Shown here piece after piece: positions 1-9,763 of a stretch of DNA of 64,000 nt. The notes under the pieces were generated by a model. The model was not told the DNA's origin and ran no database searches. It was given only the letters and a program-made list of their open reading frames with translations. The DNA is taken from positions 186,001-250,000 of the forward strand of contig NZ_APJW01000001.1 in NCBI RefSeq assembly GCF_000454725.1, in the 5' to 3' direction. Source of the DNA: Chlamydia ibidis 10-1398/6. Its GTDB lineage: Bacteria > Chlamydiota > Chlamydiia > Chlamydiales > Chlamydiaceae. Every line of letters begins with the position of its first letter. Positions within the stretch are counted from its first letter, which is position 1. The position numbers and the translations under genes are program-made.

Positions 1-108
1 GGTTATTTGGTGCGCGTGATGACTTGAGAATTCAGATTAGTCGGTTCCCGGGTTAGAGACGATAAGTCACGTATATGTTTATTTAATACGCTAACAATAA
101 AGAAGACT

Positions 109-198
109 ATGTCATCTGTTAAGAAAAAACGAAGACTAAAAATTGCCAAGCATAAGCGAAAAAAAAGACGCCGAAGAGATCGTCATAAAAATAAATAG
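109..198 (+). CDS. Tiny basic ribosome-associated-type protein (AURKAIP1/COX24 family)
   Basis: This is a 29-residue ORF starting [19 protein letters not shown] and ending RHKNK. About two thirds of it is Lys, Arg or His, with no acidic stretch. The composition, and the short K-R-R-L-K-x-A-K-H-K-R pattern, match the minimal bacterial proteins annotated as AURKAIP1/COX24 domain proteins, which are related to the mitochondrial ribosomal protein mS38. That suggests an rRNA-binding role. It begins 12 nt after an AATAA/AAGAAG purine-rich stretch and ends 11 nt before mnmG, so the two are probably co-transcribed. The family assignment is by recognition of a very short sequence; being translated is likely, the function is inferred. 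Confidence 0.7.
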   Translation: MSSVKKKRRLKIAKHKRKKRRRRDRHKNK

Positions 199-209
199 TT
201 GATTGGTTT

Positions 210-2045
210 ATGTGGACTCACCCAATTAGTTATGATGTTATTGTAGTTGGGGCAGGGCATGCAGGTTGTGAGGCGGCCTATTGTGCGGCAAAGATGGGTG
301 CCTCGGTCCTTTTATTGACCTCTAATCTAGATACTATTGCCAAGTTAAGTTGTAATCCTGCTGTTGGAGGAATAGGTAAGGGTCATATTGTTCGAGAGAT
401 TGATGCTCTGGGCGGCATTATGGCGGAAGTTACTGACCTCTCGGGTATACAGTTTCGTATTTTGAACCAGACAAAAGGACCTGCGGTTCGAGCTCCAAGA
501 GCTCAGGTTGATAAGCAGCTTTACCATGTTCATATGAAACGTTTACTAGAGAATGTTTCGGGACTTCATATCATGCAAGGGACGGTTGATTCTCTGCTTG
601 ATAACAGTAGCGGGGTTCTTGGTGTTTCTACGAAAGAGGGAGTGTCTTACCTTGGGAAGACTGTTATCCTGTCTTCTGGCACGTTTATGCGAGGGTTGAT
701 TCACATAGGTAGTCGCAATTTTTCTGGTGGACGTTTAGGAGACCCGGCAACCAATGGATTGTCTTCAGCATTGAAAGAAAGAGGGTTCCCGTTAAGCCGT
801 TTAAAAACGGGTACGCCTCCTCGTCTGCTTGCCTCTTCTATAGATTTTTCTGTAACTGAAGAGCAGCCAGGGGATCTTGGTGTGGGGTTTGTACATAGAA
901 GCGAGCCCTTCGTTCCTCCTTTGCCTCAAGTGTCTTGTCATATTACGCATACTACCGAAAAGACGAAAGATATTATATCCCATAATTTAAGCTGTTCTGC
1001 TCTCTATGGCGGTAAGATAGAAGGAGTAGGCCCTAGATATTGTCCTTCTATAGAAGATAAGATAGTTAAGTTTTCTGATAAAGAACGCCATCATGTTTTT
1101 ATAGAGCCTGAGGGTATTAATACTCAGGAGGTTTATGTTAATGGCCTGTCTACTTCAATGCCGTTTCGTATCCAATACGAAATGATTCGTTCTGTTCGTG
1201 GTTTAGAAAACGCAGTAATTACACGTCCTGCATATGCAATCGAGTATGATTATGTTCACGGCAATGTGATTCATCCTACTATGGAGAGCAAATTAGTAGA
1301 GGGACTTTTTTTGTGCGGTCAGATTAATGGAACCACAGGTTACGAAGAAGCCGCTGCTCAGGGATTGGTAGCAGGAATTAATGCTGTAAATAAGGTGCTA
1401 GGACGTCCGGCATTTGTCCCTTCGCGTCAGGAGTCTTATATTGGTGTGATGTTAGATGATCTCACCACACAAGTATTGGATGAGCCTTATCGTATGTTTA
1501 CAGGGCGTGCTGAGCATAGATTGTTATTGAGGCAGGATAATGCTTACATGCGCTTATCTCATTATGGTCGTGATTTAGGTTTATTGTCCAAAGACCGTTA
1601 CGAGATGTTTGAAAGTCAAAAGCAACTTATTGAGCAAGAGAAGGCCCGTCTTTCCAAGGTTTTCAAGCATTATGGTAGCTCAGTTGTCTCTCTAGCTAAG
1701 GTATTGTGTCGCCCAGAAGTATCTTATGAAATTTTACATGCTACTTTTCCTGAAGATGTACAGGACCTCGGACCGATATTGAATGCATCGTTAGAGATGG
1801 AAATCAAATACGCTGGTTATATAGATCGCCAAAAAGCATTAATTCATAGCTTATCCAAAGCGGAAAACATGTTAATTCCTGAAGGCTTTGATTATAACCA
1901 AATCTCGGCTCTTAGTTTAGAGGCTAGAGAGAAGCTGACGAAATTTACACCGCGAACTATAGGATCTGCCTCTAGAATATCTGGTATTGCTAATGCGGAT
2001 ATTCAGGTTCTTATGATTGCCTTGAAAAAGTATGCTCATCAATGA
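210..2045 (+). CDS. mnmG: tRNA uridine-5-carboxymethylaminomethyl modification enzyme MnmG (GidA)
   Basis: 611 aa, close to the family's 620-630. The N-terminus has the FAD-binding Rossmann motif [11 protein letters not shown] (G14-x-G16-x-x-G19), followed by the family signature [18 protein letters not shown] near residues 48-65. The central [13 protein letters not shown] segment and the C-terminal helical part, with [13 protein letters not shown], are present. With MnmE it installs the cmnm5 group on wobble U34 of certain tRNAs in the cytoplasm, using FAD and a one-carbon donor. The ATG at 210 gives a normal N-terminus. The stop overlaps the lplA start by 14 nt, so the two are translationally linked. 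No truncation is seen. Confidence 0.97.
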   Translation: MWTHPISYDVIVVGAGHAGCEAAYCAAKMGASVLLLTSNLDTIAKLSCNPAVGGIGKGHIVREIDALGGIMAEVTDLSGIQFRILNQTKGPAVRAPRAQVDKQLYHVHMKRLLENVSGLHIMQGTVDSLLDNSSGVLGVSTKEGVSYLGKTVILSSGTFMRGLIHIGSRNFSGGRLGDPATNGLSSALKERGFPLSRLKTGTPPRLLASSIDFSVTEEQPGDLGVGFVHRSEPFVPPLPQVSCHITHTTEKTKDIISHNLSCSALYGGKIEGVGPRYCPSIEDKIVKFSDKERHHVFIEPEGINTQEVYVNGLSTSMPFRIQYEMIRSVRGLENAVITRPAYAIEYDYVHGNVIHPTMESKLVEGLFLCGQINGTTGYEEAAAQGLVAGINAVNKVLGRPAFVPSRQESYIGVMLDDLTTQVLDEPYRMFTGRAEHRLLLRQDNAYMRLSHYGRDLGLLSKDRYEMFESQKQLIEQEKARLSKVFKHYGSSVVSLAKVLCRPEVSYEILHATFPEDVQDLGPILNASLEMEIKYAGYIDRQKALIHSLSKAENMLIPEGFDYNQISALSLEAREKLTKFTPRTIGSASRISGIANADIQVLMIALKKYAHQ

Positions 2046-2733
2046 TTGTTTTTTAATAGATCTTCAGGGAACTTCAATTTTCAAACAATTGCAAATAGAA
2101 GAAGCATTATTGCGTAATTCACGAGATAATTTTTGTATTATCAATAATGGTATTCCTGACGCAATTGTTTTAGGCATATCTAGAAAAATTCAGGATGATG
2201 TTAATTTGCATAATGCGCGTTGTGATGATGTCTCTATTTTTAGACGCTATACTGGTGGAGGGACTGTTTTTATCGATGCAGACACCCTAGTGGTTACTTG
2301 GATTATGAACACAGATTTTGCAATGCATGCTCAAGATATTTTGCAATGGACCTACCCAATATACGCTAGAATCTTGCCAGAAACATTTAGAATTCAAGAA
2401 AATGATTATACGTTAGGCGAGAAAAAAATAGGTGGAAATGCTCAATACGTTCAAAAAGGCCGTTGGGTACACCATACAACTTTTTTATGGGATATAAACA
2501 TCAAAAAGCTTGTCCGTTACCTTCCGTTACCTAAAAAGCAACCTGAATATAGAAAGCAAAGGTCGCATTATGATTTTCTCACTATTTTACGGCCCTGGTT
2601 CCCTAAACAAGAAGATTTTTTTAATGCATTGAGAGCTTCTGCAAGTGCCCACATATTTTGGAAAGATTGCCCACAAGCTATGATTCAACAGGCGCTTGAG
2701 AAGCCTCACCGTAAATCGACAATTGTATTATGA
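2032..2733 (+). CDS. lplA: Lipoate-protein ligase family protein (LplA-like, small form)
   Basis: 233 aa. The lipoyl/biotinyl-ligase core is recognisable: the substrate-binding motif [10 protein letters not shown] at residues 71-80 and the catalytic lysine in KKIGGNAQ (K132). E. coli LplA is about 338 aa with a C-terminal accessory domain that is missing here, so this is the small single-domain form known in chlamydiae (CT499 type). It should attach lipoate to E2/GcvH domains, either directly or with a partner. The start ATG lies inside the end of mnmG. The gene runs tail to tail with ndk, with only 5 nt between their stops, so no room exists for a terminator. Confidence 0.88.
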   Translation: MLINDCFLIDLQGTSIFKQLQIEEALLRNSRDNFCIINNGIPDAIVLGISRKIQDDVNLHNARCDDVSIFRRYTGGGTVFIDADTLVVTWIMNTDFAMHAQDILQWTYPIYARILPETFRIQENDYTLGEKKIGGNAQYVQKGRWVHHTTFLWDINIKKLVRYLPLPKKQPEYRKQRSHYDFLTILRPWFPKQEDFFNALRASASAHIFWKDCPQAMIQQALEKPHRKSTIVL

Positions 2734-2738
2734 AAACC

Positions 2739-3164
2739 TTACTTGCTGGCATTCATAATTTCTGTTTTACTGAAGAAGTAGCTAATTTCAATTCTTGCAT
2801 TTTCTAGACTATCGGAACCATGTACAGCATTGATACCGATAGATTCCCCAAATTGCGATCGAATCGTTCCTGGAGTCGCTTCTGCAGGATTTGTTGCTCC
2901 CATGAGTTCACGGTTGCGTGCAACGGCATTTTCTCCTTCAAGAACCATAACAACTGCAGGACCAGAAATCATAAAATCTACGAGTTCTTGGAAGAAAGGA
3001 CGAGATTTGTGTACGGCGTAAAAACCTTCTGCTTCTTTAGAAGATAGGTGGACCATTTTCATAGCAGCTACACGCAATCCAGATTTTTCAAAAATCGCAA
3101 TAATCTCGCCAATATGAGATTTGCTCACAGAATCAGGCTTGATGATAGATAGCGTTTGTTCCAT
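2739..3164 (-). CDS. ndk: Nucleoside diphosphate kinase
   Basis: 141 aa, the typical bacterial length. It begins [11 protein letters not shown], the conserved NDK opening, and carries the active-site phospho-histidine in NAVHGSDS (H115). Other conserved stretches are the RPFF segment and the [14 protein letters not shown] loop. It transfers the gamma phosphate between nucleoside di- and triphosphates in the cytoplasm, which complements the imported NTP pool supplied by the npt2 transporter in this window. An AAGGAGA ribosome site lies just upstream (reverse of 3174-3180). It is the last gene of the ruvC-ruvA-ndk run, 69 nt after the ruvA stop. Confidence 0.97.
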   Translation of the reverse strand: MEQTLSIIKPDSVSKSHIGEIIAIFEKSGLRVAAMKMVHLSSKEAEGFYAVHKSRPFFQELVDFMISGPAVVMVLEGENAVARNRELMGATNPAEATPGTIRSQFGESIGINAVHGSDSLENARIEISYFFSKTEIMNASK

Positions 3165-3233
3165 ACGTATAAAATCTCCTTAAACAAAAATGAAGTAAAT
3201 GTGAGGAAATTATATCACGATTCTAAGGAAAGT

Positions 3234-3860
3234 CTAGCTCTTGTTAGTGGTTTGCAAGTTCTTTTTTAGAGCAAGAGGTAAAATTTCTGACAGGGAAGTA
3301 TAGCCAGGAAATTCTCTGATTGCTTCCGCAAGCATTCTCTCCGCAATAGTTTTTGTATATCCTAAAGCCGATAGGGCTTTTACACCCTCATCCAAAACAG
3401 ATGAAGAGAATTTAGATAATGTTGGTGATGATGTTGTGGAATCTAAAGGTAATAAGTCTGCAAGCTTTTGTTTTAAATCTACCATAAGCTTTTCGGCAGT
3501 TTTTTTCCCTATACCAGGGACAGAAGCAATTGCTTTAATATTTTCAGATCTGGCTATTACACACAGTTCCGCCAAAGGAAAGCGGTTTAAAATGGCTAAG
3601 CCAGTTTTTGGCCCTATTCCTGCAAATGAGATAAGAATACGAAAGCATTCACGTTCTCCGCGAGAAGGGAACCCATACAATGTGTGCTCTGTTTCACGAA
3701 CAATAGTATGTGTATACGAGAGAATATTACTTTGTAATTGGCTAGATAATTCTGCAAGCCATCGTTCTGTGATTGAGATACTAAATCCGATACCTTGGCA
3801 TTCCAAAACTATCGTGCTGGCACTTACATAAACAAGATTTCCACGAATATAGTCGTACAC
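3234..3860 (-). CDS. ruvA: Holliday junction branch migration protein RuvA
   Basis: I choose the GTG at 3860, giving 208 aa that begin with [12 protein letters not shown] (the first residue is Met when translated). This aligns with the usual RuvA N-terminus, has a GGAGCG ribosome site just upstream, and starts 2 nt after the ruvC stop. A longer frame to 3908 would overlap ruvC by 46 nt and add an atypical aromatic extension. Visible domains are the N-terminal OB fold, helix-hairpin-helix motifs ([13 protein letters not shown] and [13 protein letters not shown]), and a C-terminal RuvB-contacting domain with [15 protein letters not shown]. RuvA binds four-way junctions and recruits RuvB; ruvB itself is not in this window. 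Confidence 0.93.
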   Translation of the reverse strand: MYDYIRGNLVYVSASTIVLECQGIGFSISITERWLAELSSQLQSNILSYTHTIVRETEHTLYGFPSRGERECFRILISFAGIGPKTGLAILNRFPLAELCVIARSENIKAIASVPGIGKKTAEKLMVDLKQKLADLLPLDSTTSSPTLSKFSSSVLDEGVKALSALGYTKTIAERMLAEAIREFPGYTSLSEILPLALKKNLQTTNKS

Positions 3861-3862
3861 TA

Positions 3863-4369
3863 TTACGCTCCAATGATAGAAGAAAAAGCCCCTACGTGGG
3901 TATGACATATTGCTAAGGAAAAAGCATCAGCAACATCTTCAAATTTAGCATCTAAAATATCAGGAATATTAAGTATTTTACTAACCATGAGTTGGACTTG
4001 TTGTTTGCTAGCATTACCTTTACCAACAACAGCTTTTTTAGCAACATTCGGCGTATACTCAAATACGGGAATATTTTTTAAAGAGGCAGCTAGTAGAATA
4101 ATTCCTCTTGCCATGCCAAGTTTAATAGTACTTTGAGGATTTTTATGCACATATTGAGTTTCTAATACTACGGCATCTGGTTGAATATTTTCTATCACTT
4201 CAGAAATAGTTAAGAATAATTGCTTATAGCGGTTTGCTAGATCTTTCTTAGGAGATAAACGGATGGCTCCATAGCTATGAGCACGAATTTGATAGCGCAT
4301 TTCTACCGCGATGATTCCATACCCAGTAACCTGTGTCCCTGGATCGATTCCCATGATTAATTGTGGCAT
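3863..4369 (-). CDS. ruvC: Crossover junction endodeoxyribonuclease RuvC
   Basis: 168 aa, standard length. The RNase H-fold catalytic carboxylates are all present: D9 in [12 protein letters not shown]70 in VVLETQY, and D145 and D148 in [13 protein letters not shown]. It resolves Holliday junctions as a dimer, acting with the RuvAB branch-migration motor. It is upstream of ruvA with a 2-nt gap, so the two form an operon. The 162 nt upstream, to the end of the coiled-coil gene at 4532, probably contains the promoter for ruvC-ruvA-ndk, although I see no clear hexamers there. Confidence 0.96.
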   Translation of the reverse strand: MPQLIMGIDPGTQVTGYGIIAVEMRYQIRAHSYGAIRLSPKKDLANRYKQLFLTISEVIENIQPDAVVLETQYVHKNPQSTIKLGMARGIILLAASLKNIPVFEYTPNVAKKAVVGKGNASKQQVQLMVSKILNIPDILDAKFEDVADAFSLAICHTHVGAFSSIIGA

Positions 4370-4531
4370 TAACTTTATCTAACCTGATTGGGTCCTAATA
4401 TTAATGTTCAAATAGTTGTGACCTAGGAATTTTCTTCCATAATAGAAAGATACCAAGAATGAGTTTACATCAGTATTTTTATTTGTCTAACACTCACTAA
4501 AGCATACCTAAGATATCCAATCAGACATAGT

Positions 4532-5083
4532 CTAATATATTTCAGATTCTGAGAATTTAGTTGTTAGTTTGTCTATCTGTTCTTCTAGGACCTTAATTTT
4601 ATGCTCGTAACATAATCGGCGTCCTTCACTGATTTCCGTTTGTTGTATACTTTCAACAAGATCTCGTTTTAATTCATCAATAATATCGTTTTGATGACGT
4701 GCTTGTTGTAGTTTTTCTGCTAGACGGTTTTGTAGCCAACTATTTTCATTTTGTAGTTTTTCAATTTGTTGTTGTCTTTGTTCATCGCGAAATAAATAGT
4801 CTTTTTTTAGTTCAAGATATTTATTTTCCCAGTCAGTAAGAGCATCTTTAGAAGATGATGCCGAAGGCTTATCTAATAGAATTGTGTTACTCATCCTGCT
4901 GCATACTTCAGATAGAGTGTTACACGCGTACTGCCATTCAACGAGATCAGCATCTTTTAGTCGACAAAGCAACAAAAGCATGGATCGAGAGTAATTATCA
5001 TAGCTATTAGGAAGAAGGGGAGAGGGGTTGCTTGACCACAGAGAAGACAGATGCAGCTTAATTGCCGATAAGAGCCGCCGCAA
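4532..5083 (-). CDS. Conserved hypothetical coiled-coil protein (CT503-type)
   Basis: 183 aa and no enzyme motif that I recognise. Residues 1-75 are helical and leucine-rich; residues 85-180 are a heptad-like coiled coil rich in Glu, Gln, Lys and Leu (for example LKKDYLFRDEQRQQQIEKLQ). There is no signal peptide or membrane segment. In C. trachomatis the gene next to ruvC on this strand is CT503, and I infer this is its orthologue from position. It is separated from both ruvC (162 nt) and dnaB (189 nt), so it is probably its own transcription unit. The junction with dnaB is the likely edge of an inversion. Confidence 0.8.
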   Translation of the reverse strand: MRRLLSAIKLHLSSLWSSNPSPLLPNSYDNYSRSMLLLLCRLKDADLVEWQYACNTLSEVCSRMSNTILLDKPSASSSKDALTDWENKYLELKKDYLFRDEQRQQQIEKLQNENSWLQNRLAEKLQQARHQNDIIDELKRDLVESIQQTEISEGRRLCYEHKIKVLEEQIDKLTTKFSESEIY

Positions 5084-5272
5084 AGGAATACCTCTAAATT
5101 TAATTAGACATTCGTGTCTATAGCACAGAAAAGAGTTCTTGTCTTAGGTTCTCAAGTAAGAAAAAATAGTTTCGGGCGTTCTCTTGATCTAAATACGGAT
5201 TTGTACGTCATATTGTGATGATTTAAGAAAGCAAAAGAAATGCCATTTTTATTATTGGGCGAATAGAAAAGG

Positions 5273-6688
5273 CTACTCAGAAAACTCGAAAGCCGCATGA
5301 TTTCTAAAACGTGCGAGTTCTTTTTCAAAAACTAAAGGAACAGTACCTATGGATCCGTGGCGATTCTTAGCAACAATCAGTTCAGCTGTGCCAGGCTTAT
5401 CGTTAGGATCATAATACTCGCGTCGTAATAAAAACATGACTAAATCAGAATCTTGTTCAATGCTTCCACTTTCCCTAAGATCACTCATCATCGGACGATG
5501 GTTAGCGCGATCCTCAACTTTTCTGGAAAGCTGAGATAGACAAAGGATCGGGATATTCAACTCTCGTGCCAGAGTTTTTAACATTCTAGAAATTTCCGCT
5601 ATTTCTGTTTGACGACTTTCTGCTGATCGTAGAGTTCCAGAACCAGAAAGCAGCTGAAGATAATCAATAATAAGAAATTGAATGTCATAACTTTCTTTCA
5701 TTCTACGTGCACGAGCCCGAAGGTCTGTTACTTTGAGTCCTGGCTGGTCATCGATTAAAAGTTTGTGCTCTTGCATTTCATTAACTACTGTCACAATACG
5801 TTGAAAATCATGACCAGAAAGATCACCAAGATGGATTTTTTTGGAATCAACCTCTGCTCGGGAACATATAATACGATGAATGAGCTGATCTACAGTCATT
5901 TCCAAGGAAAAAATTCCGATAGGAAGTCGATTTTGAAAACACATATTTTCGGCAATATTTAATGCCAAAGCGGTCTTTCCCATTGCAGGTCGTGCCGCTA
6001 AAATCATAAGGTTAGAAGGAGAAAAACCATTAATCATTTTATCTAGGTCGATAAAGTGAGTCGGAATCCCCGATATGGGTAAAGCATGTCCAGAATGAGC
6101 ATGTTTTAGGAAGGCTTCCTGTTTTTCCTGTAGTTCAACAAGAAAAGGCTTATCTTCCGCAGAGGTCAAACCTCGTAACCTATCTGCTACTAACACATAG
6201 GGGCTTAATGAGGTAGTTTGACTGATTTTAAACAAAGCATTTTGGGCTTCATCCAGAGCTACAGCTACATCTTTAGGTTCTTCAGCAGCTTTTTTCTCAA
6301 TTTCCTTGGCTGCTGAGATCATTTTCCTTAAGACAGACTTAGATAAAATGATTTGGATATACTCTTCAAGGTAAGCTGCTGTTCCTGCATAGTTAGCTAG
6401 TGAGATCAGATAAGTAGGCCCGCCGATTACAGATAGCTGATTCTTACGCTTAAGTTCTTCACCAGCAAGATGGATATCTATGGGACGATCGTGTTTGAAA
6501 GCATCATTCAATACACGGAAGATAACCTTATGTTCAAGGTAGTAAAAATCATCTTCATTCAGCTGGTTAGCTGCGAGATTTAGATGGTTTATGTTGGTTA
6601 ACATGCAACCAAGAACAATCCTTTCTGATTCCTTAGAGTTAGGAGCAGAAGGAAGAAGAGTAGGATCTTTTTCAAGCTTGGTGGACAT
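5273..6688 (-). CDS. dnaB: Replicative DNA helicase DnaB
   Basis: 471 aa, normal for DnaB. Residues 12-115 match the N-terminal collar domain (ESERIVLGCML, DDFYYLEHKVIF). The RecA-like ATPase domain has Walker A ARPAMGKTAL at residues 232-241, Walker B FLIIDYLQLL, and the later motifs LCLSQLSRKVEDR and SDLRESGSIEQDSD. No intein is present. It unwinds DNA at the replication fork as a hexamer. It starts at the ATG at 6688, with a 303-nt gene-free gap upstream. In C. trachomatis dnaB is followed directly by gidA (mnmG); here they lie at opposite ends of a 6.5-kb block. Confidence 0.97.
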   Translation of the reverse strand: MSTKLEKDPTLLPSAPNSKESERIVLGCMLTNINHLNLAANQLNEDDFYYLEHKVIFRVLNDAFKHDRPIDIHLAGEELKRKNQLSVIGGPTYLISLANYAGTAAYLEEYIQIILSKSVLRKMISAAKEIEKKAAEEPKDVAVALDEAQNALFKISQTTSLSPYVLVADRLRGLTSAEDKPFLVELQEKQEAFLKHAHSGHALPISGIPTHFIDLDKMINGFSPSNLMILAARPAMGKTALALNIAENMCFQNRLPIGIFSLEMTVDQLIHRIICSRAEVDSKKIHLGDLSGHDFQRIVTVVNEMQEHKLLIDDQPGLKVTDLRARARRMKESYDIQFLIIDYLQLLSGSGTLRSAESRQTEIAEISRMLKTLARELNIPILCLSQLSRKVEDRANHRPMMSDLRESGSIEQDSDLVMFLLRREYYDPNDKPGTAELIVAKNRHGSIGTVPLVFEKELARFRNHAAFEFSE

Positions 6689-6991
6689 AAGTTTCCAACG
6701 GTAATACCATTAACTTACTACTGTCTAGCATTTCACTAGAGTTACAACGATGTACGTGCTTTCCTAAGACGTACTTAAAATAAAATCAATGAAAAGTTTC
6801 CCAGGGGCCGTATTCAAAGACAACCAAGGATTATACAGAGAGTAGGATAACAAATAAAGTAGGTATGTTAAGATTCTAGAACAAGCATAGTTTTTTTATT
6901 TCATAGTGGGATTATCCTTGTAAGAAATTAATCTTTGTCTATGCTATATGCTTGCGGGTGCGCCACCTGCATGCGTTTACGTGATTATTAA
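6689..6991. other. Gene-free gap between dnaB and tRNA-Ser
   Basis: 303 nt with no convincing ORF. The right end has a possible promoter for the tRNA: TTGTAA at 6918-6923 and TGCTAT at 6942-6947, 18 nt apart and about 45 nt upstream of the tRNA. The left half should carry the leftward promoter for dnaB, but I cannot fix hexamers. Nothing else is seen. Confidence 0.4.
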
Positions 6992-7079
6992 GGAAAGATG
7001 GCTGAGTGGTCGAAAGTACGTCCCTGCTAAGGACGCGTACCCCTAAAGGGTACCGAGGGTTCGAATCCCTCTCTTTCCG
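6992..7079 (+). tRNA. tRNA-Ser (anticodon GCT)
   Basis: An 88-nt class II tRNA. The acceptor stem pairs GGAAAGA with TCTTTCC; the D arm contains GCTGAGTGGTCGAAAG; the anticodon loop is CTGCTAA, so the anticodon is GCT, which reads AGC and AGU serine codons. A long variable arm (GTACCCCTAAAGGGTAC) is typical of serine tRNA. The T loop is GGTTCGAATCC, and the discriminator base is G. The CCA end is not encoded. Confidence 0.97.
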
Positions 7080-7296
7080 TTTTTTCTTAGGGTTCTCTTG
7101 AGAAAGCTGGCTAATCTTTGTTTTTGTAAATTTTTTCTCTAAAATATACATGAAAGCTTGTAAGGTGATTCTTAAAGAAGAGAATGCCATCAGAGGGGTA
7201 GGGATTAACTCTATACTTGCCTCTAGACCTAGTTTGCTTTATAATGCCTTCTTTTAACTAGTATTAAGTCTTCTAGCAAAGATTACGTTAGTCACA

Positions 7297-7806
7297 ATGA
7301 TGAGACAATTTTGCAATTTTCTTTCTCTGTCGCGAGTAGGGCTAGCTGTATTCTTTTGTTGTGAGACAGTCTACTTCCGTCTTCTGGCCATTCTTGGAGG
7401 AATGGCCAGTGATATCTTAGACGGGTATCTTGCGCGTCGATATAAAGCAACCAGCCGCCTGGGATCTATATTAGATCCCGCTACAGATAAGTTTTTTGTT
7501 TTTGTTTGCGTTGCTATGCTTTATTGGGAGGGTTCTCTTTCCCTTGCTCATCTAGTTCTTATTTTCTCTCGCGATCTCTTCTTAGTTTTATTCGCTGTAT
7601 ATCTTTCTAGTGTGCGTGGATGGAAGGGGTACGATTGCAGCGCGCTTGCTTGCGGCAAGATCTTTACATTTGCGCAGTTCGCTATTTTATTGGGGGCTAC
7701 AGCTGGGATGAGTATTCCAGCTACCTGGTTAACACCATTAATTATTCTAGGTTTGCTCTACTTCTTAGAAAGAATAATAGATTATAAAAAGAGGTGCTTA
7801 GATTAA
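7297..7806 (+). CDS. pgsA: CDP-alcohol phosphatidyltransferase, PgsA-like
   Basis: 169 aa integral membrane protein. The CDP-alcohol phosphotransferase signature D-x2-D-G-x2-A-R-x8-G-x3-D-x3-D is complete: D39, D42, G43, A46, R47, G56, D60 and D64. Hydrophobic segments flank it. The enzyme should make phosphatidylglycerophosphate from CDP-diacylglycerol and glycerol-3-phosphate, downstream of the CdsA encoded at 60.5-61.4 kb. Chlamydiae have two pgsA-like genes and substrate choice cannot be told from sequence alone. Two consecutive ATGs (7297 and 7300) could start it; no clear ribosome site separates them. Confidence 0.88.
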   Translation: MMRQFCNFLSLSRVGLAVFFCCETVYFRLLAILGGMASDILDGYLARRYKATSRLGSILDPATDKFFVFVCVAMLYWEGSLSLAHLVLIFSRDLFLVLFAVYLSSVRGWKGYDCSALACGKIFTFAQFAILLGATAGMSIPATWLTPLIILGLLYFLERIIDYKKRCLD

Positions 7807-7849
7807 ATATGCAAGTAGAATTTTGACTCTAGTTGATCATAGGAACATC

Positions 7850-7878
7850 TTGTATTTTAGGTGTCGTTTGGTTATAAT
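7850..7878 (+). promoter_or_regulatory. Predicted sigma-66 promoter of npt2
   Basis: TTGTAT at 7850-7855 and a perfect TATAAT at 7873-7878 are separated by 17 nt, a near-consensus housekeeping promoter. Transcription would begin near 7885, giving a leader of about 140 nt before the npt2 ATG at 8028. It lies just after the pgsA stop (7806), so npt2 need not depend on pgsA transcription. Confidence 0.6.
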
Positions 7879-7911
7879 ATCGCCCTCTACTTTTATTAAA
7901 GTCTTTTAATT

Positions 7912-8046
7912 ATGCCTAGTCGTTTGCGTTCTAAGCAGCATCGCCATAGCAATAAGATTGCGGGATCTCTTGGGCATAACTTTTTAATTTTCTATTTGTT
8001 ACGCACTATAATATTGGGAAGGAGCTTATGCAGTCATCAGAAGTGA
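7912..8046 (+). CDS. Possible leader ORF upstream of npt2
   Basis: A 44-codon frame in the npt2 leader. It starts [15 protein letters not shown], with a basic, His/Ser-rich first half and a hydrophobic middle ([14 protein letters not shown]), and stops 19 nt inside npt2 in another frame. It has no strong ribosome site and I know no homologue. Its place between a good promoter and a nucleotide transporter gene makes a regulatory leader peptide thinkable, but chance is equally possible. Confidence 0.2.
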   Translation: MPSRLRSKQHRHSNKIAGSLGHNFLIFYLLRTIILGRSLCSHQK

Positions 8047-9656
8047 AACCCTTTTCAAGACTACGGGCGTATTTCTGTCCCATTTACCGATCAGAGTTTC
8101 CGAAATTTCTTCCTCTTTTTGGTTTAGCCTTCTTCGTAGGTTTCAACTACTGTCTTCTCAAGAGTATGAAAGATACGTTGGTAGTAGTAGGGTCGGGTGC
8201 AGGTGCAGAGGTAATCCCGTTCTTGAAGGTTTGGGGGACGGTCCCCGGCGCTGTTATTGTTACCATGATCTATGGATGGTTAAGTAGTCGGTATCCCAGG
8301 GATACCGTTTTTTATTCCTTCGTAGGCACATTCCTAGGTTTCTTTCTGCTTTTTGCCGTAGTCATTTATCCTATGGGAGATGCTATTCACCTGGACTATA
8401 TTGGTGATAAGCTACAGGATATTTTGCCTGAGGGGCTAAGAGGATTTATCGTAATGATCCGTTACTGGAGTTATAGTTTGTACTACGTCATGTCCGAGTT
8501 ATGGAGTTCTGTAGTGCTCTCTACTCTCTTTTGGGGTTTTGCTAATGAAGTAACAAATGTCAAAGAGGCTGGAAGATTTTATGCCTTAATTAACACTGGT
8601 TTAAACCTATCCTCGATATTTGCTGGTGAGACTTCTTATTGGTTGGGGCAATACTCGCTAATTCATCTTCCATTTGTGAAAGACCGTTGGCACGAGGTTA
8701 TGCTTATTTTGACAACTTTAGTTGTGTTAGGCGGCCTCTGCATGATTCGGTTGTACTACAAAGTTCACTCCATAACTAAGTATTCTAGCTGTGATCTATC
8801 GGATTGCTCGGAACAAGAGGAAAGCATTGCTTCGATTAAAGCGAAAAAGAAAGGTAAGAAGACAAAAACTAAGAGTTTATTCATGTGCCTTCTTCGTTCG
8901 CGCTACCTTCTTGGTATCGCTATCATAGTTCTGTCTTACAATCTCGTTATTCATTTGTTCGAAGTCGTTTGGAAAGATCAGGTAAGTCAAGTTTATACCA
9001 CACGTGTAGAATTTAATGGCTATATGAGTAGGATTACAACTTTGATAGGTGTCGTGTCAGTCCTCACAGCTATTTTTATGTCAGGACAAAGTATTCGTAG
9101 GTGGGGATGGACCTTTGGAGCTATGGCGACTCCTTTAGTATTGTTAGTTACTGGCAGTCTATTTTTCGGAGTAGTTTTCGCTGTTCGAGGAGATATTAGA
9201 ATCTTTGGCGGCTTGTCTCAGACAGCACCTTTAATGATCGCTGCCTGGATAGGCGGTATGCAAAACGTTTTATCCAGAGGAGCAAAATTTAGTTTCTTTG
9301 ACCAGACAAAAGAAATGGCTTTTATCCCTCTGCCTAATGATGAAAAAAATTATGGCAAGGCTGCGATTGATGGTGTGGTGTCTCGAGTCGGGAAATCTGG
9401 TGGCTCATTAATCTATCAGGGGCTTCTGATTATATTTTCTTCCGTAGCTGCAAGTTTGAATGTTATTGCCATTGTCTTATTGGTGATAATGGTTGCCTGG
9501 ATTGCAGTCGTTGCTTATATAGGCAGGGAATATAGAGAAAGAGAGTCGGCAGCGATCTCAGATGATTCTGCATATCTTGCAACATCTTCGCGATCCGTTT
9601 CTAATGCTCCTGTGGATGCTGATAGTTCTTCTAAGGAAGAAGTAGTTACTTTGTAG
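8028..9656 (+). CDS. npt2: Nucleotide transporter of the Tlc (NTP/NDP antiporter) family, Npt2-type
   Basis: 542 aa with about 12 hydrophobic spans. The TLC-family N-terminus is visible ([30 protein letters not shown]), as are conserved segments such as [21 protein letters not shown] and [10 protein letters not shown]; runs here are split by the reader's convenience, not gaps. A lysine-rich loop ([10 protein letters not shown]) sits mid-protein and the C-terminal tail is Ser/Ala-rich and soluble. Position between pgsA and sohB matches CT495, whose product Npt2 imports ribonucleotides with protons; Npt1 is the ATP/ADP exchanger encoded elsewhere. Substrate choice here is inferred from position. 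A GGAAGGAG ribosome site precedes the ATG. Confidence 0.93.
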   Translation: MQSSEVKPFSRLRAYFCPIYRSEFPKFLPLFGLAFFVGFNYCLLKSMKDTLVVVGSGAGAEVIPFLKVWGTVPGAVIVTMIYGWLSSRYPRDTVFYSFVGTFLGFFLLFAVVIYPMGDAIHLDYIGDKLQDILPEGLRGFIVMIRYWSYSLYYVMSELWSSVVLSTLFWGFANEVTNVKEAGRFYALINTGLNLSSIFAGETSYWLGQYSLIHLPFVKDRWHEVMLILTTLVVLGGLCMIRLYYKVHSITKYSSCDLSDCSEQEESIASIKAKKKGKKTKTKSLFMCLLRSRYLLGIAIIVLSYNLVIHLFEVVWKDQVSQVYTTRVEFNGYMSRITTLIGVVSVLTAIFMSGQSIRRWGWTFGAMATPLVLLVTGSLFFGVVFAVRGDIRIFGGLSQTAPLMIAAWIGGMQNVLSRGAKFSFFDQTKEMAFIPLPNDEKNYGKAAIDGVVSRVGKSGGSLIYQGLLIIFSSVAASLNVIAIVLLVIMVAWIAVVAYIGREYRERESAAISDDSAYLATSSRSVSNAPVDADSSSKEEVVTL

Positions 9657-9659
9657 CCA

Positions 9660-9687
9660 AAAGGGCTTGTACAAGCCCTTTCTTTTT
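9660..9687 (+). terminator. Rho-independent terminator after npt2
   Basis: A perfect inverted repeat pairs AAAGGGCTTGT (9660-9670) with ACAAGCCCTTT (9671-9681), followed by a CTTTTT run. It begins 3 nt after the npt2 stop, so it should end the npt2 transcript and separate it from sohB. Confidence 0.85.
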
Positions 9688-9763
9688 AAATCTTCATTTT
9701 TGGTCTTATTTCCTTCTTGTTATATTTGTCTTTTGATTTTGTTCGACCGTTGTATGGGTGTTT

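Noticed and set aside
3861..3908. Longer ruvA start adding 16 residues
   Set aside because: It would overlap ruvC by 46 nt and adds an atypical aromatic tail; the GTG at 3860 has a ribosome site and a 2-nt gap.
6939..7190. 83-residue minus frame
   Set aside because: It runs straight through the tRNA-Ser gene in antisense and has no other support.
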